NCBI RefSeq assembly: GCF_001884235.1
Contig: NZ_MAOI01000008.1
Span: 1 to 64,000, forward strand
From: Bacillus paramycoides
GTDB lineage: Bacteria > Bacillota > Bacilli > Bacillales > Bacillaceae_G
Length of the DNA: 64,000 bases
Direction: 5' to 3'
Numbering within the stretch: the first letter of the stretch is position 1; every line of letters starts with the position of its first letter. The notes beneath the pieces are model-generated. The model was not told the origin of the DNA, searched no databases, and was given only the letters and a program-made list of their open reading frames with translations. Positions 9,205-18,608 of this stretch are shown one piece after another. The translations under genes were made by a program, and so were the position numbers.

Positions 9205-10422
9205 TTAAGCAAATTTATTTTTGATCCAGTTCTTACCTTCTACAAGGCGAGCTGTCATTACGGCACAAGCATTATCTCCTGTTACGTTTAACATCGTTGC
9301 AGGAGGATCGATGATTGTACTGATTGCTGCGATAATTGGCAACGCTTCTGGAGGGAAGCCGTATAGAGAAACGATTAACATTTCACCAATCATACCCCCG
9401 CCTGGAATTGCACCCATTACTGTTCCTACTAATAGAGAAACGACAAGTGCGATTGCTAATGTTTTCGGTCCTTCGAATTCCATGTTGAAAATACCGAATA
9501 AGAAAGCAATTTTTAATACGCCACCTAAAACAGATCCGTCTTTATGAAGTGTAGATCCAAGAAGGACAACTGTTTCACGAACGTCAGAAGAAATCCCCAT
9601 TTTCTTCGTTGCTTCTAAGTTCGCGGGAATACTTGCGGCACTACTACAAGTTGCAAGTGAGGTAACAGTAGGAGAAACCATGTTCTTCCAAAAAACTTGT
9701 ACACCTTGTTTGCGACCTGCAAGGTACGCATAGAATGTAAAGAATACAAAGAAGTAAATAAGAGAAGCTGGATAGTATACCATTGCCGCTCGGAAGTAAG
9801 TTCCAAGAAGTTGTGGTCCGAATTCACCAACTAATGCTGCGAAGTAAGCAGCTAGTCCGATTGGAGCGTAGTACATAATGAAAGATACAACTTTCATTGA
9901 AATTTCTGCACCAGCTTGTAGAAACGTAGCGAATGGTTTTCCTTTTTCGCCAACTGCTGAAGTTGCGATCCCCATTAAGATAGAGAAGAAAATAAGTGCT
10001 AACATGTTCTCGCGAGATAGTAACTTTGAAAAGTCTGATACTGTTATGATACCGACAATTTGATCAGCGACGCTAACAGCTTTTTCAGCTTTATCAGGCT
10101 GTGTTAGTTCTAATACAACACCTTGTGCTGGCGGGAATACTTTCACGATGATAATCATAAAAATAGCAGCTAAAATACTTGTAAATAAGAAAGTTCCAGC
10201 CATACTAGACATAATTTTACCAAAACGTTTTAGTCCATCCATATTGGCAATAGATGACGCGATGCTAAAGAAAACTAGGGGTACAACAATCGTAAACATT
10301 AAGTTTAAGAAAATGTCACCAAGCGGCTTTAAAGCAACTGCATCGGCACCCATGAAATAACCAATGAAACCACCAATTAGGATGGAAGATAATAAAATAA
10401 GTGGAAAGCGATATGCCTTCAT
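9205..10422 (-). CDS. DAACS-family dicarboxylate/amino acid:cation symporter, atypical binding site
   Basis: 405 residues, eight membrane segments and two re-entrant loops, the GltPh/GltT fold. The HP1 serine motif is at 258-263 (TCSSAA). TM8 carries D372, N379 and D383 in DPPATMLNVTGD. The Arg that grips the acidic side chain in GltPh (R397) is Ala375 here. The NMDGT cation motif of TM7 reads HKDGS (293-297). This argues against glutamate/aspartate as substrate and perhaps against ordinary sodium coupling. The gene is monocistronic, with a terminator downstream. Confidence 0.88.
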   Translation of the reverse strand: MKAYRFPLILLSSILIGGFIGYFMGADAVALKPLGDIFLNLMFTIVVPLVFFSIASSIANMDGLKRFGKIMSSMAGTFLFTSILAAIFMIIIVKVFPPAQGVVLELTQPDKAEKAVSVADQIVGIITVSDFSKLLSRENMLALIFFSILMGIATSAVGEKGKPFATFLQAGAEISMKVVSFIMYYAPIGLAAYFAALVGEFGPQLLGTYFRAAMVYYPASLIYFFVFFTFYAYLAGRKQGVQVFWKNMVSPTVTSLATCSSAASIPANLEATKKMGISSDVRETVVLLGSTLHKDGSVLGGVLKIAFLFGIFNMEFEGPKTLAIALVVSLLVGTVMGAIPGGGMIGEMLIVSLYGFPPEALPIIAAISTIIDPPATMLNVTGDNACAVMTARLVEGKNWIKNKFA

Positions 10423-10646
10423 TAATATACCCTCCTATCGATTGTAAAAAAATCATACGGAATTATTATAGCGAGTTAGGGTCCTCTTTACTAGGAAAAT
10501 ACAGATAGATAGAATAGCGTGAAAACCGAGAAATTTTTGTTTTTAAGCTCGGCATACAGCAGGAAATCTAGACATATATATTTGTAACCTAGTGGTGGTA
10601 AGGGATGGGCCATAACTTAGGTTTAGAAAAAGGGGAGGGAAGTGGA
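10423..10646. other. divergent intergenic region
   Basis: Separates the symporter from the first PTS triad. It contains an interrupted inverted repeat, CCGAG (10526-10530) and CTCGG (10548-10552), 17 bp apart. I see no sigma-54 promoter here and none of the TAACACAC repeats found before the second PTS operon. Confidence 0.4.
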
Positions 10647-10949
10647 ATGAATATTTTGCTTTGCTGTGCAGCGGGAATGTCTTCCAGTTTGATTGTTACG
10701 AAAATGGAGAAAGCGGCACAGGGAATGGGGATAGAGGTGAAAATTTGGGCTGTATCAGGTTCAGAAGTGCGAAATCATATTGATGATGCAGATGTACTTT
10801 TACTTGGGCCACAAGTACGTTATTTATTACCGAAAATGAAAGAGTTATGTAAGGAAAAAGGAATACCTGTTGATGTCATTCAATCCGTCCATTACGGACT
10901 TTGTAATGGAGAAGCTATCTTGCAAGCAGCTTTGTCAATGAAACCATGA
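10647..10949 (+). CDS. PTS lactose/cellobiose-type EIIB component
   Basis: Start set at ATG 10647 (GGGGAGGGAAGTGGA before it), not the in-frame ATG at 10605; 100 residues. The phosphocysteine loop C-x2-G-x-S is C7-A-A-G-M-S. EIIB takes phosphate from EIIA and passes it to the sugar carried by EIIC. It is closely similar to the second EIIB at 12989, which suggests duplication. First gene of a B-C-A triad that has no hydrolase attached. Confidence 0.93.
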   Translation: MNILLCCAAGMSSSLIVTKMEKAAQGMGIEVKIWAVSGSEVRNHIDDADVLLLGPQVRYLLPKMKELCKEKGIPVDVIQSVHYGLCNGEAILQAALSMKP

Positions 10950-10963
10950 GGAGAGTGGGATAG

Positions 10964-12265
10964 ATGATTGGGTTTTTAGAGAAATATGTGATGCCAGTAG
11001 CAGGAAAGGTTGCCGAGCAGAGACATTTGCAGGCGATTCGTGATGGAATTATTTTGACGATGCCTTTCTTGATTATTGGATCTTTTTTTCTTATAATTAG
11101 TGCTTTACCAATACCAGGATATAATGATTTTATGGCAGGCTTGTTTGGGGAGAATTGGCAGAAAGCTTTGGGGTACCCAGTCAGTGCAACTTTTAATATA
11201 ATGTCTTTAATAGCTGTTTTTGGAATCGCTTACAGGCTTGGTGAGTATTATAAAGTGGATGCTTTAGCATCTGGTGCATTGTCACTTGTATCGTTTTTGC
11301 TTGCAACACCGTTCCAAGTTATGTATATGATACCAAATACAAAGGAAAGTGTACTTGTAGATGGAGTTATACCAGCTGCACTAATGGGAAGCCAAGGTTT
11401 GTTTGTGGCGATGATTATTGCAATTATATCTACTGAAATTTATCGATTTATTGTTCAAAAAAAGATGATTATAAAAATGCCAGAGACAGTTCCGCCGGCA
11501 GTAACGCGTTCATTCGCTGCGCTTATTCCAGGTTTTATTGTTGTGACGGTTGTTTGGATAATTAGATTGATTTTTGAACATACGACTTTCGGTAGCATTC
11601 ATAATGTTGTAGGGAAGCTTCTACAGGAGCCTCTTAGCGTACTGGGAGCTAGCCTTTGGGGTGCAGTAATCGCAGTTATCGTTGTCCATGTACTTTGGGC
11701 GTGCGGAATTCATGGCGCTGCAATTGTTGGTGGTGTAATGAGTCCGATTTGGTTGTCATTAATGGATCAAAATCGAATTGCATTTCAGGCTGGGCAAGAC
11801 GTACCGAATACGATTACTGCGCAGTTTTTTGATTTATGGATTTATATGGGCGGTTCTGGTGCAACACTTGCTTTAGTTGTAGGAATGTTATTATTTGCGC
11901 GAAGTCAGCAATTAAAAAGTATAGGCCGATTGTCGATTGCACCAGGTATTTTTAATATTAATGAAATGGTGACTTTTGGTATGCCGATAGTAATGAATCC
12001 AATTTTACTTATTCCATTTATATTGGTGCCAGTCGTATTAACGATTGTTTCTTATTTTGCAATGGAATGGGGATGGGTTGCACGTCCGAGCGGAGCTGCT
12101 GTACCTTGGACTACACCTATTCTCTTTAGTGGATATTTAGGATCAGGTGGGAAAATTTCAGGAGTTGTTTTGCAGCTCGTTAACTTTGCACTTGCATTCT
12201 TTATTTATTTGCCATTCTTAAAAATATGGGATAAACAAAAAGTAGCGGAAGAAAAGGGGGAGTAA
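10964..12265 (+). CDS. PTS lactose/cellobiose-type EIIC permease
   Basis: 433 residues, about ten membrane segments, usual for the Lac/Cel family. It starts 14 bp after EIIB with GGAGAGTGGGATAG before the ATG. The conserved FNINEMVTFGMPIVMNP segment (family pattern FNINEPVIFG) forms part of the sugar site; Pro is Met and Ile is Thr here, unlike the second EIIC (NINEPVIFG). This may signal a different sugar. Paralogue of the EIIC at 13308. Confidence 0.93.
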   Translation: MIGFLEKYVMPVAGKVAEQRHLQAIRDGIILTMPFLIIGSFFLIISALPIPGYNDFMAGLFGENWQKALGYPVSATFNIMSLIAVFGIAYRLGEYYKVDALASGALSLVSFLLATPFQVMYMIPNTKESVLVDGVIPAALMGSQGLFVAMIIAIISTEIYRFIVQKKMIIKMPETVPPAVTRSFAALIPGFIVVTVVWIIRLIFEHTTFGSIHNVVGKLLQEPLSVLGASLWGAVIAVIVVHVLWACGIHGAAIVGGVMSPIWLSLMDQNRIAFQAGQDVPNTITAQFFDLWIYMGGSGATLALVVGMLLFARSQQLKSIGRLSIAPGIFNINEMVTFGMPIVMNPILLIPFILVPVVLTIVSYFAMEWGWVARPSGAAVPWTTPILFSGYLGSGGKISGVVLQLVNFALAFFIYLPFLKIWDKQKVAEEKGE

Positions 12266-12274
12266 ATAACTGAA

Positions 12275-12592
12275 ATGGATACGATAGAGATGAAAGTTTT
12301 TCATTTAATCTTGCATGGAGGAAATGCGAGAAGTTGTTCAATGGAAGCAATTGATTGCGCTAAGCGCGGTGAATTTAAGGAAGCGGAAGCTAAACTACAA
12401 GAAGCTTTAAATGAATTGCAAGAGGCGCACCGCTTACAAACGGAGCTCATACAGAAAGAAGCTGGCGGGGAAAAGACAGAGGTTACCCTGCTGATGGTAC
12501 ATGCGCAAGATCATTTAATGAACGCAATTACAGTGAAGGAATTGGCGAGTGAGTTTGTAGAATTATATAGGAAGATGTCAGTAGCTGAATGA
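12275..12592 (+). CDS. PTS lactose/cellobiose-type EIIA component
   Basis: 105 residues, an all-helical trimeric EIIA of the Lac family. The phosphohistidine is His76 in [11 protein letters not shown], with Asp79 as the likely metal ligand. The AGGGGGAG sequence lies rather far upstream (about 13 bp), so expression may be weak. It closes the first triad and is followed by a terminator. Confidence 0.9.
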   Translation: MDTIEMKVFHLILHGGNARSCSMEAIDCAKRGEFKEAEAKLQEALNELQEAHRLQTELIQKEAGGEKTEVTLLMVHAQDHLMNAITVKELASEFVELYRKMSVAE

Positions 12593-12617
12593 ACCTTGCT
12601 TATGCAAGGTTTTTTTA
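12593..12617 (+). terminator. rho-independent terminator
   Basis: ACCTTGC, loop TTAT, GCAAGGT, then seven T. It insulates the first PTS triad from the chb operon. Confidence 0.85.
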
Positions 12618-12776
12618 TGTTTTTAAGAAACGAAGACCACATTATATTGGAAGAGAAACATTACATCACTAAATAGTGGGTTAAAATAAAGAAATAATTT
12701 TCGCTGAAAAAATTTTTTCGGTGTTTTTTTGTTTTAAACATAACTAGACAACTAAACACTAATCTATTTTCATACA

Positions 12777-12855
12777 GTTATGTGTTAAAAGCGTGTTGTT
12801 TTATAACACACTGTGTGTTTTTTCGATAACACACTATTTGAAAGCGGTAACACAC
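12777..12855 (+). promoter_or_regulatory. upstream activating repeats of chb operon, with cre-like site
   Basis: TAACACAC occurs at 12804, 12827 and 12848 (23 and 21 bp apart, about two helical turns). Inverted partners lie at 12782 (GTGTTA), 12793 (GTGTTG) and 12813 (GTGTGTT). The block is roughly 60-140 bp upstream of the sigma-54 promoter, where LevR-type activators bind. TGAAAGCGGTAACA (12839-12852) matches the CcpA cre consensus TGWAARCGYTWWCA at 13 of 14 positions and overlaps the last repeat. Confidence 0.7.
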
Positions 12856-12900
12856 AAAAGAATTGCTCGAAAAAACGCTGATTTTGGGCGTTTTAAAAAG

Positions 12901-12917
12901 TTGGCACGCTAATTGCA
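12901..12917 (+). promoter_or_regulatory. sigma-54 (-24/-12) promoter of chb operon
   Basis: TTGGCACGCTAATTGCA: GG at 12903-12904 and GC at 12915-12916 are separated by exactly 10 bp, matching TGGCAC-N5-TTGCA. Transcription should start near 12928, about 60 bp before the EIIB start codon. Confidence 0.9.
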
Positions 12918-12988
12918 TTAATAAATAGCGTAAAGAAAAATAAATAAATAAACATAAATTTTTTATACTACACAAGGGGGATTCAGAA

Positions 12989-13291
12989 ATGAATATTTTA
13001 TTATGTTGTTCAGCAGGGATGTCTACAAGTTTACTAGTTACAAAAATGGAAGCAGCTGCAAAAGCTCGCGGTCTAGATGGAAAGATTTGGGCTGTATCTG
13101 GGGATGCAGTAAAAAACAATATCGATGAAGCAGATGTATTATTACTAGGACCACAAGTTCGTTACATGCTTTCTTCAATGAAAACGCTTGCTGATGAGAA
13201 AAATGTTGGGATCGATGTTATTAACCCAATGCACTACGGCATGATGAATGGAGAAGCAGTTTTAGATCACGCATTAACACTTAAAAAATAA
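12989..13291 (+). CDS. chbB: PTS EIIB, N,N'-diacetylchitobiose/cellobiose type
   Basis: 100 residues; a strong AAGGGGGATT Shine-Dalgarno sequence lies before the ATG. The active loop is C7-S-A-G-M-S. First gene of the operon EIIB-EIIC-EIIA-GH4-ChbG, which matches E. coli chbBCA(R)FG in content and order. That makes chitobiose the likely sugar, but cellobiose cannot be excluded from EIIB alone. Transcribed from the sigma-54 promoter just upstream. Confidence 0.9.
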   Translation: MNILLCCSAGMSTSLLVTKMEAAAKARGLDGKIWAVSGDAVKNNIDEADVLLLGPQVRYMLSSMKTLADEKNVGIDVINPMHYGMMNGEAVLDHALTLKK

Positions 13292-13307
13292 TTAGGGGGG
13301 AAGCGAA

Positions 13308-14615
13308 ATGCAAAAGTTTATTGCATTTATGGAGAAATATATTGTTCCTGTCGCTGGTAAAATTGGATCGCAACGTCACTTAGCTGCGATCCGTGATGGA
13401 TTTATTGCAGTTATGCCACTTATTTTAGTTGGTGCACTTGCATCACTAATTAATGGTTTTCCATCTGAAGCTTTCCAAGATTTCATGAAAGGTTTGTTTG
13501 GTGAAACATGGAAACAAGTTGGCGGTGGAATGTGGACCGGTTCTTTCGCAATTCTAGCACTAATCATAGCATTTACAACAAGTTATAACTTAGCAAAATC
13601 TTACGGCGTTGATGGTTTGTCAGCAGGTATTATTTCATTTGGTGCGTTAATTATTCTTACACCAACAACACCGAAAGAAGGCGGATTGAACTTAGCTTGG
13701 ACAGGTGCACAAGGGTTATTCGTAGCAATTATCGTGGCACTTCTTGTTACTGAAGTATTCCGTTTCTTTGTACAAAGAGAAATTACTTTTAAAATGCCAG
13801 ATGGAGTACCACCGGCAGTTTTAAGATCTTTCGCAGCTTTAGTGCCAGCATTTGTTATCTTAACAGCAGTTGCAGGTATTCAATTGGCAGTGAAATTAGC
13901 TGGTACAAGTGTTCATGAATTCATCTTTAATACGATTCAATTACCATTGCAAAGTTTAGCAGGGACATTACCAAGTGCAATTGTCATTGTATTCCTTGTT
14001 CATCTTCTTTGGTTCTTCGGCTTACATGGCCCGAATATCGTTGGTGGTATTATTGAGCCACTATACTTACCGGCATTAGAGAAAAATATTAATTTATTCA
14101 AAGGTGGCACATCTGCATTTGATGTTCCAAACATTGTTACAAAACCATTCTTTGATACTTTCGTATATCTTGGTGGTTCTGGTGCAACATTAGCATTCTT
14201 AGTAGTGGTATTACTTGTAGCGAAAAGTGCACAATTACGCGGTGTATCTCGCTTATCGATTGGACCAGGTGCATTCAATATTAACGAACCAGTAATCTTT
14301 GGTACACCAATTATTTTAAATCCAATTTTATTCTTACCGTTTATCATAACACCAATTGTATTAGTAATTACTTCTTATACAGCTATATCTATTGGTTGGG
14401 TACCAAAAACAGTTGTGATGATTCCGTGGGCAACACCACCAATTATTAGTGGTTATCTTGTAACAGGTGGGCATCTTTCAGGTGCAATTCTACAGTTATT
14501 CAACTTTGTAATTGCGATGGTAATCTATTATCCATTCGTTGTATTATGCGACCGTTCTGTTGTTCGTACTGAAAAAGCAGCAGCACAAGGAAATGATAAT
14601 TCTCTACCTATGTAA
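13308..14615 (+). CDS. chbC: PTS EIIC permease, chitobiose/cellobiose type
   Basis: 435 residues, about ten membrane segments. Start 16 bp after chbB, with AGGGGGGAAG. It retains the family segment FNINEPVIFGTPIILNP. It carries the disaccharide across the membrane while EIIB phosphorylates it. Between its stop and chbA lie 182 bp that hold a perfect 38-bp palindrome. Confidence 0.92.
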   Translation: MQKFIAFMEKYIVPVAGKIGSQRHLAAIRDGFIAVMPLILVGALASLINGFPSEAFQDFMKGLFGETWKQVGGGMWTGSFAILALIIAFTTSYNLAKSYGVDGLSAGIISFGALIILTPTTPKEGGLNLAWTGAQGLFVAIIVALLVTEVFRFFVQREITFKMPDGVPPAVLRSFAALVPAFVILTAVAGIQLAVKLAGTSVHEFIFNTIQLPLQSLAGTLPSAIVIVFLVHLLWFFGLHGPNIVGGIIEPLYLPALEKNINLFKGGTSAFDVPNIVTKPFFDTFVYLGGSGATLAFLVVVLLVAKSAQLRGVSRLSIGPGAFNINEPVIFGTPIILNPILFLPFIITPIVLVITSYTAISIGWVPKTVVMIPWATPPIISGYLVTGGHLSGAILQLFNFVIAMVIYYPFVVLCDRSVVRTEKAAAQGNDNSLPM

Positions 14616-14621
14616 CATAAA

Positions 14622-14659
14622 AATTGTTCTCACAGACAATATTGTCTGTGAGAACAATT
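14622..14659 (+). repeat. perfect 38-bp palindrome between chbC and chbA
   Basis: ATTGTTCTCACAGACAAT is followed directly by its exact reverse complement, and one more A/T pair extends each side. It has no loop and no T-run (TACCTTTA follows), so it is not a typical terminator. It could stabilise or cleave the operon mRNA at this joint, or be a protein-binding dyad. Confidence 0.9.
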
Positions 14660-14797
14660 ACCTTTATATCATGTTCAAAAAGATGGAATACATCTACAAG
14701 AACACCAAACTATGATTAATAAAATAATAATTTAATAGACATGTTCAAACTGAAGGGGTATTTAAATCGGTTGAACCTTATAGAGAGGGCGGTAATT

Positions 14798-15121
14798 ATG
14801 ATGACTACAGCAGAACAAATTCCATTCCAATTGATTTTAAATAGTGGTAATGCAAGAAGCTATGCAATGGAGGCATTGCAATTCGCAAAACAGGGGAAAA
14901 TGGCGGAAGCAGATGAGGCGATGGTAAAGGCGAAAGAAGCGATTAATGAAGCGCATCATTTCCAAACAGAGCTCATACAATCAGAAGCAAGAGGAGAAAA
15001 AACAGAAATTAGTGTTCTTCTAATTCATGCGCAAGATCATTTAATGAATTCTATTACAGTAAAAGAATTAGCAGCAGAATTTATCGACCTTTATAAAAAG
15101 CTAGAAGCGAAAGGGGAATAA
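14798..15121 (+). CDS. chbA: PTS EIIA, chitobiose/cellobiose type
   Basis: I use ATG 14798 (AGAGAGGGCGGTAATT before it) rather than the in-frame ATG at 14741; 107 residues. LLIHAQDHLM carries the phosphohistidine (first His) and the metal-binding Asp. It is closely similar to the EIIA at 12275. It ends 3 bp before the GH4 gene. Confidence 0.92.
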   Translation: MMTTAEQIPFQLILNSGNARSYAMEALQFAKQGKMAEADEAMVKAKEAINEAHHFQTELIQSEARGEKTEISVLLIHAQDHLMNSITVKELAAEFIDLYKKLEAKGE

Positions 15122-15124
15122 AGC

Positions 15125-16450
15125 ATGACTGGAATTAAAATTGCTACAATCGGCGGTGGATCTAGTTATACACCAGAGTTAATTGAAGGATTTATTAAAC
15201 GTTATGATGAGCTTCCTGTTCGTGAAATTTGGTTAGTAGATATTGAAGCGGGAAAAGAGAAGTTAGAAATCGTGGGTAACTTAGCGAAACGTATGGTGAA
15301 AAAATCAGGTTTACCAATTGATATTCATTTAACACTTGATCGTCGTGAGGCATTAAAGGGTGCTGACTTCGTAACAACGCAGCTTCGCGTTGGTTTATTA
15401 GAAGCACGTGCAAAGGACGAAGCAATTCCATTAAAATATGATGTAATTGGTCAGGAAACGAATGGTCCTGGTGGTTTATTTAAAGCGCTGAGAACGATTC
15501 CTGTTATTTTAGATATTTGTAAGGACATGGAGGAACTATGTCCAAATGCATGGCTTATTAACTTCGCAAATCCAGCTGGTATGGTAACAGAAGCTGTACT
15601 TCGCTACACGAACATTCAAAGAGTAGTTGGTCTGTGTAACGTTCCAATCGGAATTCGTATGGGTCTTGCGAGATTGCTTGAAGTAGATGCAAGTCGCGTA
15701 CACGTTGATTTCGCTGGTTTAAATCATATGGTATATGGATTAGACGTATACTTAGATGGTGTAAGTGTAATGGATCGTGTATTAGAGCTTGTAACAGATC
15801 CAGAAAAGCAAATTACGATGGAAAATATCGCTGGGCTTAATTGGGAGCCAGATTTCATTCGTGGTCTACGCGCTATTCCGTGTCCGTACCATCGTTACTA
15901 CTATAAAACTCGTGAAATGTTAGAAGAAGAGAAAGAAGCTTCGATTGAAAAAGGTACACGTGCAGAAGTAGTAAAACAATTAGAAAATGATTTATTCGAG
16001 TTATATAAAGACCCGAATTTAGACATTAAACCACCACAATTAGAAAAACGCGGCGGAGCTTATTATAGTGATGCAGCATGTAGCTTAATTACGTCTATTT
16101 ACAATAATAAAGGTGATATTCAACCTGTTAATACGAGAAACAACGGTGCAATTGCAAGCTTACCACATGATTCTGCTGTTGAAGTGAACTGTATTATTAC
16201 GAAGGAAGGTCCAAAACCAATTGCGGTTGGAGATTTACCAGTACCAGTTCGCGGTTTAGTACAGCAAATTAAATCATTTGAGCGTACAACAATTGAAGCT
16301 GCTATTACAGGGGATTATCATAAGGCGCTACTTGCTATGACAATTAATCCACTTGTACCATCAGATAAAGTTGCAAAACAAATTTTAGATGAAATGTTGG
16401 AAGCACATAAAGAACATCTTCCACAGTTCTTTAAGAAAGTAGAGAAGTAA
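15125..16450 (+). CDS. chbF: GH4 6-phospho-beta-glucosidase / diacetylchitobiose-6-phosphate hydrolase
   Basis: 441 residues, as in B. subtilis LicH (about 442). It begins with a Rossmann motif for NAD (IATIGGGSSYTPEL). Cys171 in GLCNVP and His201 in GLNHM are the GH4 divalent metal ligands, and GQETNGPGG (109-117) is part of the active site. GH4 enzymes cleave phosphorylated disaccharides through an NAD- and Mn-dependent oxidation-elimination. Next to ChbG it most likely hydrolyses phosphorylated chitobiose. LicH-like activity on phosphocellobiose is the alternative. Confidence 0.9.
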   Translation: MTGIKIATIGGGSSYTPELIEGFIKRYDELPVREIWLVDIEAGKEKLEIVGNLAKRMVKKSGLPIDIHLTLDRREALKGADFVTTQLRVGLLEARAKDEAIPLKYDVIGQETNGPGGLFKALRTIPVILDICKDMEELCPNAWLINFANPAGMVTEAVLRYTNIQRVVGLCNVPIGIRMGLARLLEVDASRVHVDFAGLNHMVYGLDVYLDGVSVMDRVLELVTDPEKQITMENIAGLNWEPDFIRGLRAIPCPYHRYYYKTREMLEEEKEASIEKGTRAEVVKQLENDLFELYKDPNLDIKPPQLEKRGGAYYSDAACSLITSIYNNKGDIQPVNTRNNGAIASLPHDSAVEVNCIITKEGPKPIAVGDLPVPVRGLVQQIKSFERTTIEAAITGDYHKALLAMTINPLVPSDKVAKQILDEMLEAHKEHLPQFFKKVEK

Positions 16451-16476
16451 AGCGGCGCTATTTAGCCCGCTTTTTT
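16449..16476 (+). terminator. weak terminator or attenuator between chbF and chbG
   Basis: AGCGG/CCGCT stem with an inner GCxx/xxGC pairing around CGCTATTTAG, followed by TTTTTT. It is shorter than the other terminators here, so it probably allows partial readthrough into chbG. Confidence 0.55.
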
Positions 16477-16500
16477 CTTATATTAGTAGGAGGGATATAA

Positions 16501-17205
<705 letters not shown>

Positions 17206-17210
17206 TAGGA

Positions 17211-17242
17211 AAACGACGGCTAAATAGGGCCGTCGTTTTTTA
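17211..17242 (+). terminator. rho-independent terminator of chb operon
   Basis: AACGACGGC and GCCGTCGTT arms around TAAATAGG, followed by a T-run. A bcr1-like copy starts 3 bp later. Confidence 0.88.
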
Positions 17243-17244
17243 GG

Positions 17245-17400
17245 TTTATCCCGCATTAACGGGCAGTAAGACTCACACCTCAAAATTCGGCAAATGCAAG
17301 GAAGTTAGGTGGGAGATTAACTGCCCGTAAAAGCCCGATTGGTTCAACTAATAATCAGAGGGGATGGACAAAACCCCCTCTGATTAAAGTTTCACTTTAT
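17245..17400 (+). repeat. bcr1-like repeat, copy 3
   Basis: Full-length copy with intact TTTAT at both ends (17245-17249 and 17396-17400), consistent with a 5-bp target duplication. The terminal TTTAT contains the TAA stop (17397-17399) of the chromate transporter on the opposite strand. Confidence 0.9.
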
Positions 17401-18578
17401 AAAATGGACAGAACATATCCACCGAATGCTCCGAGTATAACGATAATCCAAGGTGGTGCTTTCCAAAAAGCGAGTAAACAAAAAAGAAGAGAAGCAAAAA
17501 CGAAATCTACGGAATTCATAATTGTACTCGTCCAAATTGGATCATAAAAGGCTGCTAGTAAAATACCAACAACGGCTGCATTCACTCCAAGTAGTGCACC
17601 TTGTATGTAAGTTAACCTTCTTACACTGTCCCAAAATGGTAAAACGCCGATAATGAGCAGGAAGGCAGGAAGAAAGATAGCGATGGTTGCAATCGTAGCT
17701 CCCATTGTTCCATTTAGCACTGCTCCTATATAGGAGGCGAATGTAAATAGTGGTCCTGGCACTGCCTGTGTTAATCCGTATCCGGCTAGAAATTGTTCTT
17801 TAGTCATCATCCCGTTTTGTACAAACTCAGTTTCAAGAAGGGGAAGTACGACGTGCCCTCCTCCGAATACGAGTGCACCAGAGCGATAGAAGCTGTCAAA
17901 TAAAGAGATAAAATAAGAGTACGGTCGTAATATTGGTAGTAGTATTAATAGTCCGAAGAATAAGATGAGACAGGAAATTGCAACCATTTTTGAAATAGGC
18001 ACGTTTATTTTATTTGCTTGGCTAACGGATTGATCGCGATATAAAAACCAACCGATAAAGCCAGATACTATAATGAGAATGACTTGTGTCCAGCTACTTG
18101 GCCATAATAAGGCGATTGCGGCAGTTACAATTGCGATTGTTGCCCGATTTCGGTCCGGTGTTAACTTTTGAGCCATTCCCCATATTGCATGAGCAACAAT
18201 TGCGACTGCTACAAGCTTCAGTCCGTGAATCCAGCCAGTGCTACCAAGTTCGAACTGGTTAAGAAATGAAGCAAAGAAAACTAAAACGAGCACAGATGGT
18301 AGAGTGAAGCCGATCCAAGAAATGACGGCCCCTAATAATCCACCGCGTAATAATCCAACCCCCATACCAACTTGACTGCTAGCTGGCCCGGGAAGGAATT
18401 GGCACAGTGCCACTAAGTCCCCATAACTTCGTTCATCCATCCATTTTCTTTTTTGTACGTACTCATGATGAAAGTAACCGAGATGGGCGACAGGGCCCCC
18501 GAACGAAGTAAGTCCTAATTTAAATGATACGAGAAAAATCTCTATAAGAGCTTGAAAAGAGTAGTTGTTATTTTTCAA
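17397..18578 (-). CDS. chrA: chromate transporter, ChrA (CHR) family
   Basis: I place the start at TTG 18578, with GGAGG 5 bp before it. The upstream in-frame TTG at 18617 is immediately followed by what looks like the -10 box of this gene (TATAAT, 18609-18614). The product is 393 residues, a long-chain CHR protein with two homologous halves (FGGPVAHLGYFHHEYVQ and FGGGHVVLPLLETEFVQNG), about ten membrane segments. The QFLPGPASSQ and QAVPGPLFTF loops are family signatures. Members export chromate or transport related anions. The stop codon lies within a bcr1-like repeat. Confidence 0.9.
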   Translation of the reverse strand: MKNNNYSFQALIEIFLVSFKLGLTSFGGPVAHLGYFHHEYVQKRKWMDERSYGDLVALCQFLPGPASSQVGMGVGLLRGGLLGAVISWIGFTLPSVLVLVFFASFLNQFELGSTGWIHGLKLVAVAIVAHAIWGMAQKLTPDRNRATIAIVTAAIALLWPSSWTQVILIIVSGFIGWFLYRDQSVSQANKINVPISKMVAISCLILFFGLLILLPILRPYSYFISLFDSFYRSGALVFGGGHVVLPLLETEFVQNGMMTKEQFLAGYGLTQAVPGPLFTFASYIGAVLNGTMGATIATIAIFLPAFLLIIGVLPFWDSVRRLTYIQGALLGVNAAVVGILLAAFYDPIWTSTIMNSVDFVFASLLFCLLAFWKAPPWIIVILGAFGGYVLSIL

Positions 18579-18608
18579 AAGAACCTCCAAAAATGTTTTT
18601 CTATGTGC

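Noticed and set aside
10500-10600. Possible sigma-54 promoter before the first PTS triad (CTCGGCATACAGCAGG)
   Set aside because: The GG and GC elements are not 10 bp apart, and TAACACAC sites are missing.
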